From NCBI GenBank assembly GCA_026182355.1, contig JAPFBL010000003.1, positions 1,646,001 through 1,710,000 of the forward strand: a DNA stretch of 64,000 nucleotides, written 5' to 3'. Below, piece after piece: positions 55,126-64,000 of the stretch. The notes beneath the pieces are model-generated. The model ran no database searches and was not told the origin of the DNA. It saw only the letters and a program-made list of their open reading frames with translations. The translations under genes were made by a program, and so were the position numbers. Position 1 is the stretch's first letter, and each line of letters starts with the position of its first letter. This DNA comes from Hermatobates lingyangjiaoensis (lineage: Eukaryota; Arthropoda; Insecta; Hemiptera; Hermatobatidae).

Positions 55126-57222
55126 GAAACTGCTCTGCCTCCTCACAGTTTTGATCCTCCTCATTGGAATTAGAGGTACATCTAGACGTGATGATCCCAC
55201 AAAATGATCACTTACTAGTTGAAAACTCTGTATTTCTACCACTCAACGATAGACTGACTCAATTACTTGAAGCAGATTTTCAAACATTGTTTGAAGGCTT
55301 CTAAATTCATGATGAGTGTTTGCATCAGATGCTTTATAGTTCGGCTTTTGACCGATTTAATTCAACTAAATCTAATTTATTTTAAATTTATTTATAAGAA
55401 CATTTTTTATTAAGAAAAAAACTAACATATACATGTAAAAGATTTTTTTGCGATATGCATAATCTATTATTTCCACACAATATCATTCTTTTGGTTATTA
55501 TAAGGTAATGATATTTTTTAAGTGCTGTATTAATTTTAACACTCCATGATAAACATTTTATAAATTTAAAATGTTAGAACAGAAAGTATTACACTAAAAA
55601 TGACAGTTACTTAGCCCAACCTGACATCTCTTCTCAAACTAATTCCAATTTTATTATAATTGATAAAATGGATATTGAACATTACGACTAAACAATTATA
55701 CATTGATTGCCAACGAGCTTTATATTAGGTTTTCTAATAGTAAAGTTGGTGTAATTTTTGTATTTAAGCTGTGTTTTTTGTTCTTGACAGAGTAAAATAA
55801 TTTTACAATATATACTTTTGAAATATGTTTTACAAGGTGTTTGACCTGAATTGCTAAATTTGTTAAATGATCTCACTTCTGGAAATGTTTCACACTAACA
55901 ATTTGCTTAATGTTACTAACAAAATATGTTAATGAAAAAAAATAAATGCATCTATTTATTGCAAGGCCTATAAATGGTAGAGTTAATTTAAAAGTTAAAA
56001 ATTCTTCTCTTATAACTTTGTTTTTGACAATTCAGATCGTTTTATACATTTCTTATTTTCAATTCTGTTATATACTGTAACAAAATGAGATTTTTATACA
56101 TATACATTGGATATGAATAAATTAAATCCACAATCTATTTCGTTAAGAATAATCTTTCATTAATAGATGAAACAGCAACAAGTCACAATGTCCGACAAAA
56201 CCAAAAGCTGAACATATTATTAGTCTGTTCTTAGGAAGAAACCGTACAGTTACAGGAAATATTGAAATACTGTAACGAAATGTCATCAAAATATGGCAAC
56301 ACTGGGACTACTTTTTCGTTTCCACATCTGCCTGTGGAAAAATGAGCTCGAATAACACGCAAGAGACACGTAGTCTATGGTGAACAACTACCCTAGCAAA
56401 ATACTACCCTAATCATATAACTACCCTAAGAAATAATATAAAATAAAATAAAATATAAAATGAAATAAAATATAAATAAAAATATAACATACATAAATTT
56501 AAAACAAATAAATAATAATATAAATAAAAATAATATAAAATACAAATATAAAATACAAATAAAGTATAATAATATAAAATAATATAAAACAAAATAATCT
56601 ATTACGTATTCTGACCAGGTTGGAGTTTAAATGTCCAATTAATTCAGTTTTTACGCTTCCACAACTAAATACATATATGTGTGTGTTGTGTGTATGTGTA
56701 ACATTTTCTTTTCCTTTTTCTTATTTGGTTTCATTTTATAAATCGTAATGTTAAACAAATGTTTCAAAAATAAAACACAATACAAATGATAGAACATTCA
56801 TGTTTTAGAAGTACTTTGATAACCCATTATAATCAGAGAGCTGCAATGAATAATCCAAATCTAATTATGAATTAATAATTACATTTAATTAAGCAATATA
56901 TCAAACTTATCTAACTGGCGTATTTTTAATTAAATACATTCTCTTTCAGTAAAAAATAACAATCTATTATGTATTCTGACCAGGTTGGAGCTAAAATGTC
57001 CAATTAATTCAGTTTTTACTCTTCCTCAACTAAAGTCAATAAATTCATTTAATGACTTCTCCAAGTTGTTATCTTTTTAAGAGATTCTGTTTTTAATTCT
57101 TTTGCTAAATTTGAAAAGTCAATGTAAATAAAATTTAGTTACTGAACTTTCTTTAGGCTCAAACTGTTACATTTAGCTCTAATATAAGTATAGCTAATAA
57201 GTTTGACAAGATAAGTTTAAAC
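55126..57222. other. AT-rich DNA, with A-rich and repeated stretches
   Basis: 55,126-55,330 may be further NS1-derived sequence but no motif can be read. 56,430-56,590 is a TAAAATA-type low-complexity run. The direct repeat pair is listed separately. Confidence 0.4.
56597..57034. repeat. Direct repeat pair of about 74 bp
   Basis: CTATTACGTATTCTGACCAG at 56,600 and its near copy at 56,964, each running to TCAGTTTTTAC and CAACTAAA. The repeats are about 364 bp apart with four or five differences. They could be terminal repeats of a small element or a simple duplication. Confidence 0.7.
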
Positions 57223-57225
57223 ATT

Positions 57226-57297
<72 letters not shown>
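57223..57297. repeat. Compound (CA)n(TA)n microsatellite
   Basis: About 18 CA units run directly into about 15 TA units; the TA end borders a PT-J tail. Confidence 0.95.
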
Positions 57298-57298
<1 letters not shown>

Positions 57299-57420
57299 AG
57301 AAGTGTCATTTAACCGGGATTCAGTCAATTTTCTAGGTTCAAAAATCAAACTCTTTTACCCATGTTTCGGTTGTACTTAAAATTAATTAATATAACTTAC
57401 AGAAGTAAGAATTTTTTTAA
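57298..57420 (-). mobile_element. PT-J Penelope-type tail
   Basis: The minus strand contains ACCGAAACATGGG and then AGTTTGATTTTTGAACCTAG, AAAATTGACTGAATC, matching the left arm at 62,941-63,040. The tail ends on the TA part of the compound microsatellite. Confidence 0.65.
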
Positions 57421-57449
57421 CAAGAATATTCTTTCTCCTGTAAGTTTTA

Positions 57450-57630
57450 TCAAACCACAATATGCAATGGGAAAACAAGACTAAGATCTTCCAACCGTAA
57501 CAAGCGGTCTTCGTCAGAGTCAAAAAGCCAACTGAGTTGGGTTTTTGACTCTGACGAAGACCGCTTGTTACGGTTGAATGATCTTAGTCTTGTTTTCCCA
57601 TTTTCTTTTTGTGGTTTGATCATTCATTTT
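57450..57630. mobile_element. PT-A fold-back
   Basis: The arms meet at AGCCAACTGAGTTGGGTTT near 57,533. The core on the plus arm is CTGACGAAGACCG. The tips stop at GATCA (left ATCAAACC, right GATCATTC) and are followed by TTTTATATATATG on the right. Confidence 0.8.
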
Positions 57631-58502
57631 TATATATATGTAGGTAGATGATATATTATATTTACTTTTGTATTGTACGCATATATTAAAAAATGTTTTA
57701 AGTAAAACCAATACGTTTCCTTGATATAAATTTTGAAAACAAATACCTTTATACATATTATTCTATTCCATTCCATGTTCGACAACATTGTTAAGTTGCA
57801 CATATACTTGAATGTTTTCAAAATGAACTGCAACGGTCTGCAATGATAAAGGAACATAATGAAGGGAAACATACACACTAACAGCTAATAACACTAACTA
57901 ATCACACTAACACTAATTTTTGGTGTAAAAAAGTCTTCAAGAAAATTCACTAAAAAAATTAACTATCCAAAGCAAAATAGAGAAGAACTCAGGCAAAAAC
58001 CATTGATAATTGTGGTAACCAAGGGAAGGAATAGAATATCGATATGAATATAAACTAAATGAGGAGAGATAAATTAGAGGATATAAATCAGCTAAGCGAG
58101 ATAAATTACAAGAAGATTAAATAAAAAGAAAGGAGGAGATATAAATGGGTCATCATGAAAAAGAAAATGAAATAAAATGTGTAACAAAAAATAAATAATG
58201 ATTGAGAAGAACTACAGTAAATAGAAAAATAAAAAATTATGCATATAATTTAAAACATATATAAAATAACAATATAGGAAAGTATAGTAAAACATAAGAA
58301 GATTGGGATAAAATATAAGATAAAGTAAGAAATAGAAAATATTATCAAAAAAGATAATATTTTATCTAATTTGAAAAAAAATATCTTATCAAGTTAAGAA
58401 AAATGTGCTGCGTGCCTTATTTGATCACATTATCAAGCTCACAGAGAATACTTGCTACCGAACAGATTTAAAAGAGAATCAATGGCCTGCAGTATCCTTG
58501 AA
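57631..58502. other. A-rich DNA, possibly decayed PLE 3' sequence
   Basis: Lies 3' of the endonuclease remnant at 58,503-58,756 in that element's orientation. The A-rich run 58,000-58,400 resembles the A/T-rich untranslated region of PT-B but no core is readable. Confidence 0.35.
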
Positions 58503-58756
58503 GGGGTCTGCAGTGTCTACGGTCGTCGACATAGATGGTTATGGGAACTGAGGTTGTTGTTGGTGATGTTCTGTGACCGTTCATACGAATACTAAGCATA
58601 GTAAATGGCTCACCTATGTAAAACGAATTACATTTAGCACAACCCAAACAGTAAATACAGTATTGTATATTTAGAGGTATAAATGTAGTCGTCTGGGAGA
58701 AGATTGTTTTAGTTAAGGGTGGAGAAGTGAAATGAAGTACAAAGTTATCATAAGGT
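58503..58756 (-). pseudogene. Penelope-like element, GIY-YIG endonuclease remnant
   Basis: The minus strand reads NFVLHFTSPPLTKTIF, then PLNIQYCIYCLGCAKCNSFY, I-G-E-P-F, MLSIRMNGHRTS and a short P-I-T-I-Y segment. Y-C-L-x-C-x-K-C-x-x-x-Y-I-G followed by L-x-x-R-M-x-G-H-R is the PLE endonuclease signature, very close to the copy at 23.9 kb (YCLECVQYC, YVG, SIRMSGHR). About 85 codons are open. Sequence on both sides is too decayed to extend the call, and the reverse transcriptase is absent. Confidence 0.75.
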
Positions 58757-59023
58757 AAGTAGACAACAGTATGCTAAATGTTATTCGTTCTACGCAGTTA
58801 AGCTATCTCCTATGCTTAACCTCCTAATACAGTCATAAAGCTCCCATCAACAACCACTCACCTCCCAAAGCCATGTAAGCTATCACACATGGCCTTCTAA
58901 TCAGCAATGGCAACAGGCGACCTATCTAGAATCATATTATGTTCCCTAACAAAAGACTCTCTACAAGCTATAGACATTATTATTATTATTTATTATAATA
59001 TTTTGTAGTATTTATTACGTTAT
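58757..59023. other. Probably decayed PLE upstream sequence
   Basis: Continues the minus-strand PLE direction but no motif can be read. A short ATT-rich run lies at 58,976-59,000. Confidence 0.3.
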
Positions 59024-59275
59024 TTTAGGGTAACAGGTAGCCCAGTGGCAATGTACTCATCCCTGGATTGGTAGATCTGGGGTTCAATACCTAGTGTGGC
59101 CCTCAATTTATTCACACTGGAGGTGAATAAATCTGAAAACGTCTTCCCTCAGAGAGGACGTTAAGCCGTCGTTCCCAAGCTTGTACTAAATCAGGTACTC
59201 GTTAAACATTCGTTTAAAAATATCCTTGAGTTTGGCAGAATGTAGCACCCCCACACACAATGTAAAACCATTGTG
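59024..59275 (+). mobile_element. tRNA-derived SINE
   Basis: A tRNA-like head carries the RNA polymerase III A box TAGCCCAGTGG (59,038-59,048) and B box GGTTCAATACC (59,081-59,091), 33 bases apart, as in tRNA genes. The head is followed by an unrelated body with CTTCCCTCAGAGAGGACG and TTAAGCCGTCGTTCCC. It does not fold as a complete tRNA: the anticodon stem and acceptor ends do not pair. A 3' A-rich tail is not obvious. Such elements are moved by a partner LINE. Confidence 0.65.
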
Positions 59276-59695
59276 TGACATTACAAACAATGTGTTCTCT
59301 TCTTCAACCTAATCTAACTTCCATTTTTTATATCTTGATTCATATTATCATTTTTTTTTGCAATTTTATACTTTCTTTCCCAACAGCAATATATATAATT
59401 TCCCATATTCTTCATCTTTATACATCATCCAATATATTATTTTCACCAACTTAATTTATTTGACTTTTCATACATATATTGATTTTTTATACTTTATATA
59501 TATTTTATATTTATATTTTTTTCATCCTAAAGCTTCAACTTTTTCCGCCATATTTATCGTCTACGCTGCTTTGACTAACTCTTCATTTTAGTCAAATACC
59601 TTATTGGCTCCATGATATTTCCCTCCCGGATACGGTTGATGCAAAAATTAGAGACAGTAAGTGGACATGCTTCCTATTATTTGTGTTTCTTCGTT

Positions 59696-59700
<5 letters not shown>
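59276..59700. other. AT-rich DNA, nothing recognised
   Basis: T-rich stretch; the 77-codon frame at 59,358-59,591 reflects composition and is not called. Confidence 0.4.

Positions 59701-59734
<34 letters not shown>
59701..59734. repeat. (TA)n microsatellite
   Basis: About 17 TA units at the left edge of the R1 cluster; no PLE tail was recognised next to it. Confidence 0.95.
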
Positions 59735-59737
<3 letters not shown>

Positions 59738-59749
59738 TAATGATTCTGC

Positions 59750-61950
59750 GTTATGCACTCTGTTATAAGGTTGCTGTGAATGCATATTGAGGAAAAATGT
59801 AATAATAATTCGCAAGTTTGACATATTCAAATCAAAGTCATGCCGGCTATTCAGTATAATTTAAAATTTTGTAGCTGGAAGCTTAAAATTTTTAAATAAC
59901 ATATATGAACTATTAGACATTAATAGTGAAAAAACTGGATATCTGTAAACAAACATAACTCTCTTGAGGAAAGAGTCCATTTCTCACACTTCAATATTAT
60001 CTAATGATAATATGATTCATAAACATAAAAAAAATGTCCTCGGATATTAAGATTTGTACAAGGGTACAATATATAAATTGATTAAAACATTTGGTGGGTT
60101 CAATCCATCAAACCACGGAAAGCAACAGCAGTTTGTTTATTGGCGGTGATTTTCACATGTAATAATAATATTCCACACATGCCGAATGAGTCAATACATT
60201 ATTTCAATTTTTCCATTATAAACATCAATATTTCAGTAGATTCAATTAAAAAATCTGGAGTGGTCTACACTCTACTTTACTATAAGTAACTTAATGTCAA
60301 ATTTCTTGAGTATATAAAACATAACGTCTCATTTAAGCATAACATAAATATCTAAATGGGATATAATTATTAGCATTTCATTCGTGAGGTAGTACAGATA
60401 GTGATTGAAGGACATATCAATTTATAAGCTTATTTTTGTACATCACAAATAATTTATTATTTGCAAATAATTTCATTAATATAACTACAGCAGTAATAAC
60501 ATTTTTGAAAAACCAAAGTGAACATTTCTTGAAACGAAATATTATCCTACAAGAGAACATGGCTATTGTTCAAATAGCCAGTAGATTTCTTACATCGTTT
60601 ACTTGACATCCTTCTACATTGAATATTAAAGTAAAATTTTCAAATTTAAAACAGGAAAATACTTTTTTTTTCTCTGAAAAACATCATAAACAGCGAAGAA
60701 AATGTTGTTTTATGGTGATTTATAACTAAGATTACGATAATTACATTTATTAATCTCTAAACGAAAGATTTCAATTATGAATTATCTTTTACATTTTTGG
60801 TTTTTTACAGAATCATTATACTGGGAATTTTATAAGGCTTCTTAGTATTTAATAAGATTTTTCCTTCCCCTTTATCAAATAACATATATACGAATTTTTT
60901 CTGAGTGAGTGTTATCATTTTCCTGCACAATATTATTCCTCTTATATCTCATATACGTCAATAAACAATTCAAACTATTCCTTTATAAAATCAATTTTAT
61001 CTCAGTGGATTTGCTCAAAAAATTTCTAAGTCAATGTAAACAATGTAAAAAAATACAAAAAATTCGACAAGTATAGCAGGTGATCTCTTACTCTAAGATA
61101 AACAAACAGTTTTTATAGCGTTATTGCTCTTTCCCATAATTGAAACTTCATGAATTTTTTTTTATGAATCGCTAATTTTTTGTTCCATTTTTGGTCAAAT
61201 TTTCATTATTTTTTAATCAGCCATTTCGCGTCTAAAAACATTTTCTGAAAGCAGAAAATGTACTGTAATAGCCCTCTGGCTCATTTTCTGAAAATCATTT
61301 TCTGAAAACACAAATCGTTATGTAACGCCCCTTTAGCGAATGTAATTTTGAAAAAAAATATTTCAATTCATTCTACACATAACGTTCTATTTATAGGCAT
61401 AGTTTCATTCTTGCCCGTCAAACAGTATGGCTTGTATCGCTCTCACAAGGTTTGAGATTGAATTATAAGTCAAAATTTGTACATTTTATTGAAAAAAAAA
61501 TATTTCCTGTTGATTTAAAATTCTGAATATATTTTTCTTTTGTTCCATTTGTAACCTCAAAGATAATGTCAAAATTTCAAAACTCTAGGCTTATCAGTTT
61601 AGGAGAAATAAATGTTTTAAAAAAAAATGGTTTTTGGCCAAAAAAGTGACTTTCCCATCATGCATAATTCTTCCCAAACAATAGGGATCTTCTTCCCTAT
61701 GAGGCCCATTTTTGTGTAAAATATCAACTTGATCCATCAAAGATTCTGGACCGTAGCGTGGTAACAAGCAATGCTAACACACTCACCCACCCACCCTCCC
61801 ACCCACCCACCCACTCACCCACACACACACAGACATCATCGTAAAAACCTCATAAAACGACTTCTGGGACCTCAAAACATGTAATTCCGTCAAAATCTCG
61901 AGATCGAATTTTTTCACGATCACTATACTTTACTTATAGTAAAGTAAAAA
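59750..61950 (+). repeat. Dispersed repeat R1, longest copy
   Basis: 59,750-60,110 is the complement of the first part of the 19.4 kb and 30.6 kb copies. 60,240-61,020 is the complement of their later part. 61,020-61,950 is the portion shared with 4.2 kb and 35.5 kb. The right part ends in the palindrome ACTTTACTTATAGTAAAGT (about 61,926-61,945). A CACCCACCC simple run occurs at 61,783-61,830. No protein-coding frame is conserved between copies. The class is undetermined; a non-autonomous DNA transposon is one option. Confidence 0.55.
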
Positions 61951-62290
61951 TGTTTAAGGAAATGTAAACAATGTAAATAAATATCAATAAATTCGACAAG
62001 TATAGCAGGTGACTGGTTGGTATAGATAAACAATCAGTTTTTATAGCATTACTGCTCTTTCCTGTGCTTAACATTTCATGATTTCTTTTTTGTAAATTAT
62101 CTACTTTTTGATCAATTTTTTGTCAAAATTTCATGGTTTTTTAACCAGCCATTTAGCGTCTAAAAACATTTTCTGAAAGCAGAAAATGTACTGTAATAGC
62201 CCTCTGGTGAAAGTAATTTTGAAAAATAATTATCTCAACACATTCTCCTAAGAATGTTCTATTTTTAGGAATAGTTTTATTTTGATTAGT
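61951..62290 (+). repeat. R1 tandem partial copy
   Basis: Repeats the 61,030-61,360 segment about 930 bp downstream: AATGTAAACAATGTAAA, TTCGACAAGTATAGCAGGTG, and TCTAAAAACATTTTCTGAAA followed by GCAGAAAATGTACTG. Many blocks are identical, so the tandem duplication is younger than the split between distant copies. Confidence 0.7.
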
Positions 62291-62339
62291 CAAACTGTAA
62301 AGTAAACGAACTAACACTAATGATTCTCGGTCATTTCAG

Positions 62340-62444
62340 GCTGTCTTGCCGTCATCAGGAGAGATAAGGGAAAAGAAGAAGGAGCACAGGAGTGAGATGT
62401 AAATATGTCAGATCAATACAAAGTCAGTGAATTATAGAATATTT
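62340..62444 (-). mobile_element. Possible hammerhead-like core of another tail family
   Basis: The minus strand near 62,330-62,360 reads CTGATGAC, GGC-AAGACA-GCC, T, GAAAT. The boxes and a 3-bp stem are present, but no homologous copy was seen, so the element is not defined. Confidence 0.35.
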
Positions 62445-62467
62445 AATATATATATATATATATATAT
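62445..62467. repeat. (TA)n microsatellite
   Basis: First tract of the terminal chain. Confidence 0.95.
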
Positions 62468-62660
62468 CAATGATCAAACCACAATAAGAAATGGGAAAAC
62501 AAGACTAAGATCTTTAAACCGTAACAAGCGGTCTTCGTCAGAGTCAAAAACCCAACATGACGATGACCGCTTGTTACGGTTCAAAGATCTTAGTCTTGTT
62601 TTCCCATTTCTTATTGTTGTTTGATCATTGATTGTTATTTCACGTGTTTATGCGAAATCT
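62468..62660. mobile_element. PT-A fold-back
   Basis: The arms meet at AAAACCCAACATGACGATGACCG near 62,556; the left arm reaches CCCAAC, the right arm starts at TGACGATGACCG. TA lies on both sides. Confidence 0.85.
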
Positions 62661-62661
62661 T

Positions 62662-62720
<59 letters not shown>
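62661..62720. repeat. (TA)n with one TT interruption
   Basis: Two TA runs separated by ATTAT near 62,687. Confidence 0.95.
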
Positions 62721-62723
<3 letters not shown>

Positions 62724-62883
62724 GAATTGACTGTCGTCCCTCCGTCAATTCACTTCTTCTCCTGAGGGCGACCGCCATTACGGACGAAATACTGAAAAGT
62801 GAGTCTTTGTTATGTTTCAATTTATGTGTCACTGTTTATTTTAAGTGTAATCTGTCCTGCAGGACCGTTTTTCGTTTATCATG

Positions 62884-62884
<1 letters not shown>
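62721..62884 (+). mobile_element. PT-B Penelope tail, single arm
   Basis: GAATTGACTGTCGTCCCTCC, the core CTGAGGGC, GACCG-CCATTA-CGGAC, GAAAT, then the tail hairpin GTCC-TGCA-GGAC and TTTCGTTTATCATG into (TA)n. Nearly identical to the right arm at 14,740-14,889 but with no opposing arm. Confidence 0.85.

Positions 62885-62940
<56 letters not shown>
62885..62940. repeat. (TA)n microsatellite
   Basis: PT-B tail enters from the left, PT-J tail from the right. Confidence 0.95.
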
Positions 62941-62942
<2 letters not shown>

Positions 62943-63223
62943 TGTGTTATCTAATAGGGATTTGGTCAAATTTTCTAGGTTCAAAACTCAAACTCTCATT
63001 GCCGACGTTTCGGTTTAATTTTAAAACCTTTTTCATAGGTAGAAATAAGGATTTTTTAACTAAGAAAATGATATTTACATTATTACATTTGGCTAGACTA
63101 TCAGCCAAATGGACGATCAGGCAAAAATCAAACGAGAGTTTGATTTTTTATCTTGGAAAATTGACCGAACCCCAATTAGAGAAACACCTATTCTATCTAA
63201 CGGTCGATATATTATTGAATCTG
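62941..63223. mobile_element. PT-J Penelope terminal repeats, head-to-head pair
   Basis: The minus arm (62,941-63,040) carries the core CTATGAAAAAGG, a GGTTT/AAACC stem, GAAAC, GTC and the tail AGTTTGAGTTTTGAACCTAG. The plus arm (about 63,120-63,223) repeats that tail as GAGTTTGATTTTTTATCTTG, GAAAATTGACCGAAC. Tails face outward into TA on both sides. Confidence 0.65.

Positions 63224-63281
<58 letters not shown>
63224..63281. repeat. (TA)n microsatellite
   Basis: About 29 TA units; apparent Y-I repeat frames across it come from the tract itself. Confidence 0.95.
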
Positions 63282-63283
<2 letters not shown>

Positions 63284-63364
63284 CAGAAGTCTACCTATTG
63301 ACGACGGCAGTCGAAATATAGTAGTCAGTATGCCTTTATTTATGTGTTTCTTATTGTTAATGAG
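63282..63364 (+). mobile_element. Short Penelope-type tail, single arm
   Basis: TTGACGACGGCAGTCGAAATATAG resembles a core (GAC...GTC stem, then GAAAT), followed by about 50 bp of tail (TTTATTTATGTGTTTCTTATTG) and a TA tract at 63,365. Confidence 0.45.
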
Positions 63365-63380
63365 CTATATATATATATAA
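63365..63380. repeat. (TA)n microsatellite
   Basis: Last tract of the chain. Confidence 0.9.
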
Positions 63381-64000
63381 TATTTATGGAATATTTAGGA
63401 AATATATATTTTTTTCACAACTAACAGGTGAAATAAAAATTCATTTCTTTTGAATTTTCTTAAATAACATTCCCATTGTTTTGTCTGCACAATGTAGTGT
63501 AAGCCTAATAATAAATATGTTTCAAGAGTTCATCTCTCATTATAAGATTCAAGAAAGCTTGTTTTTGAAATTTTACCGATATAAGGAGCTTTAAAGATCA
63601 TTGACAGAATAAGAGGATGAAGATATTTGTTTATAATGCAAGTATATAAGAGAACTAATTGGTTTAAAAGATTAACTGAAAAGCTCTTCCCAAAGCTTGA
63701 TTGGATACAAACAATTTTAAAAACCTTTCTCACTGTTTTCGGCTTGAATATTTATATTTGACTTGTGTTTTTGTGTAATAAGAGCTTCTATATTTTTTAA
63801 TCTTTGATTGTTTTATTTTTTAAATTATTTTCATATTGTTCCTAAGTATTTGGAGTTGACTGTGGTGGAACTTAAAACATATTGTATAAAAGCATATATT
63901 GTACAGACGCAATAAAGGGTCATTTACAAGATTAAAAAGCTGATATACAAAGAAAGGTGAGGTAATGCCGTTATATATTTATCTCTTTTTGTATTCTAGG
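63381..64000. other. AT-rich DNA, nothing recognised
   Basis: The minus-strand frame at 63,530-63,733 has no recognisable motif. Confidence 0.4.

Noticed and set aside
59030..59100. Functional tRNA gene
   Set aside because: A and B boxes are present, but acceptor and anticodon stems do not pair; a SINE head explains it better.
63109..63321. Frames ending in long Y-I repeats, here and at 62,942-63,301 and 38,805-39,101
   Set aside because: The Y-I part is the TA tract. Only the parts before it, where they match other PLE tails, were used.

Overview
The window is strongly AT-rich, gene-poor animal nuclear DNA. No bacterial gene density, operon, ribosome-binding site or CRISPR array is present. 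Eukaryotic origin rests on Tc1/mariner transposons, Helitrons, Penelope-like retroelements (PLEs) with GIY-YIG endonuclease remnants, a Jockey-type LINE scrap, a tRNA-derived SINE, and a decayed parvovirus NS1 helicase. An arthropod (for example a crustacean or chelicerate) would suit this mix, but the sequence alone does not prove it, and a mollusc or other invertebrate is possible. The single candidate host exon is weak (28,883-29,143, minus). Almost everything recognisable is mobile or repetitive. || Layout. 0-2.1 kb: PLE fragments between (TA)n tracts. 4.2-4.7 kb: copy of a dispersed non-coding repeat, here called R1. 5.6-6.85 kb: Helitron with a broken helicase tail. 7.8 and 9.3-9.65 kb: PLE-tail fold-backs. 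8.4-9.3 kb: mariner copy 1. 14.0-15.6 kb: three consecutive fold-backs and a PLE end, each separated by (TA)n. 15.93-16.66 kb: GC-rich, highly structured insertion whose empty site is preserved at 18.26-18.46 kb. 19-20.5 kb: R1. 21.9-25.3 kb: PLE cluster with two endonuclease remnants. 26.4-27.4 kb: mariner copy 2, then a LINE scrap. 30-36 kb: R1 copies, minisatellite and (CA)n. 38.3-38.9 and 43.4-46.3 kb: more PLE tails. 48.4-50.5 kb: Helitron cluster. 53.4-54.0 kb: PLE C-terminus joined to the commonest tail family. 54.8-55.1 kb: endogenous parvovirus fragment. 57.2-58.8 kb: PLE tails and an endonuclease remnant. 59.0 kb: SINE. 59.7-62.3 kb: R1 in tandem. 62.4-63.4 kb: a chain of PLE tails and TA tracts. 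|| Main pattern. At least eleven sequence families (named PT-A to PT-K here for convenience) share one plan: PLE C-terminal coding sequence, an untranslated stretch, a hammerhead-ribozyme-like core (CTGANGAN, stem-loop, GAAA, often AC then GUC), a tail of about 80-200 bp that in several families begins a second open frame ending near LLPKYT, and then (TA)n. Many loci hold two such tails head to head, both facing outward into (TA)n, with a different break point at each centre. This is what insertion from both strands of a self-complementary TA target would leave. || Coordinates of decayed elements are good to roughly 10-20 bases. Family assignments come from reading motifs by eye; no database search was run.
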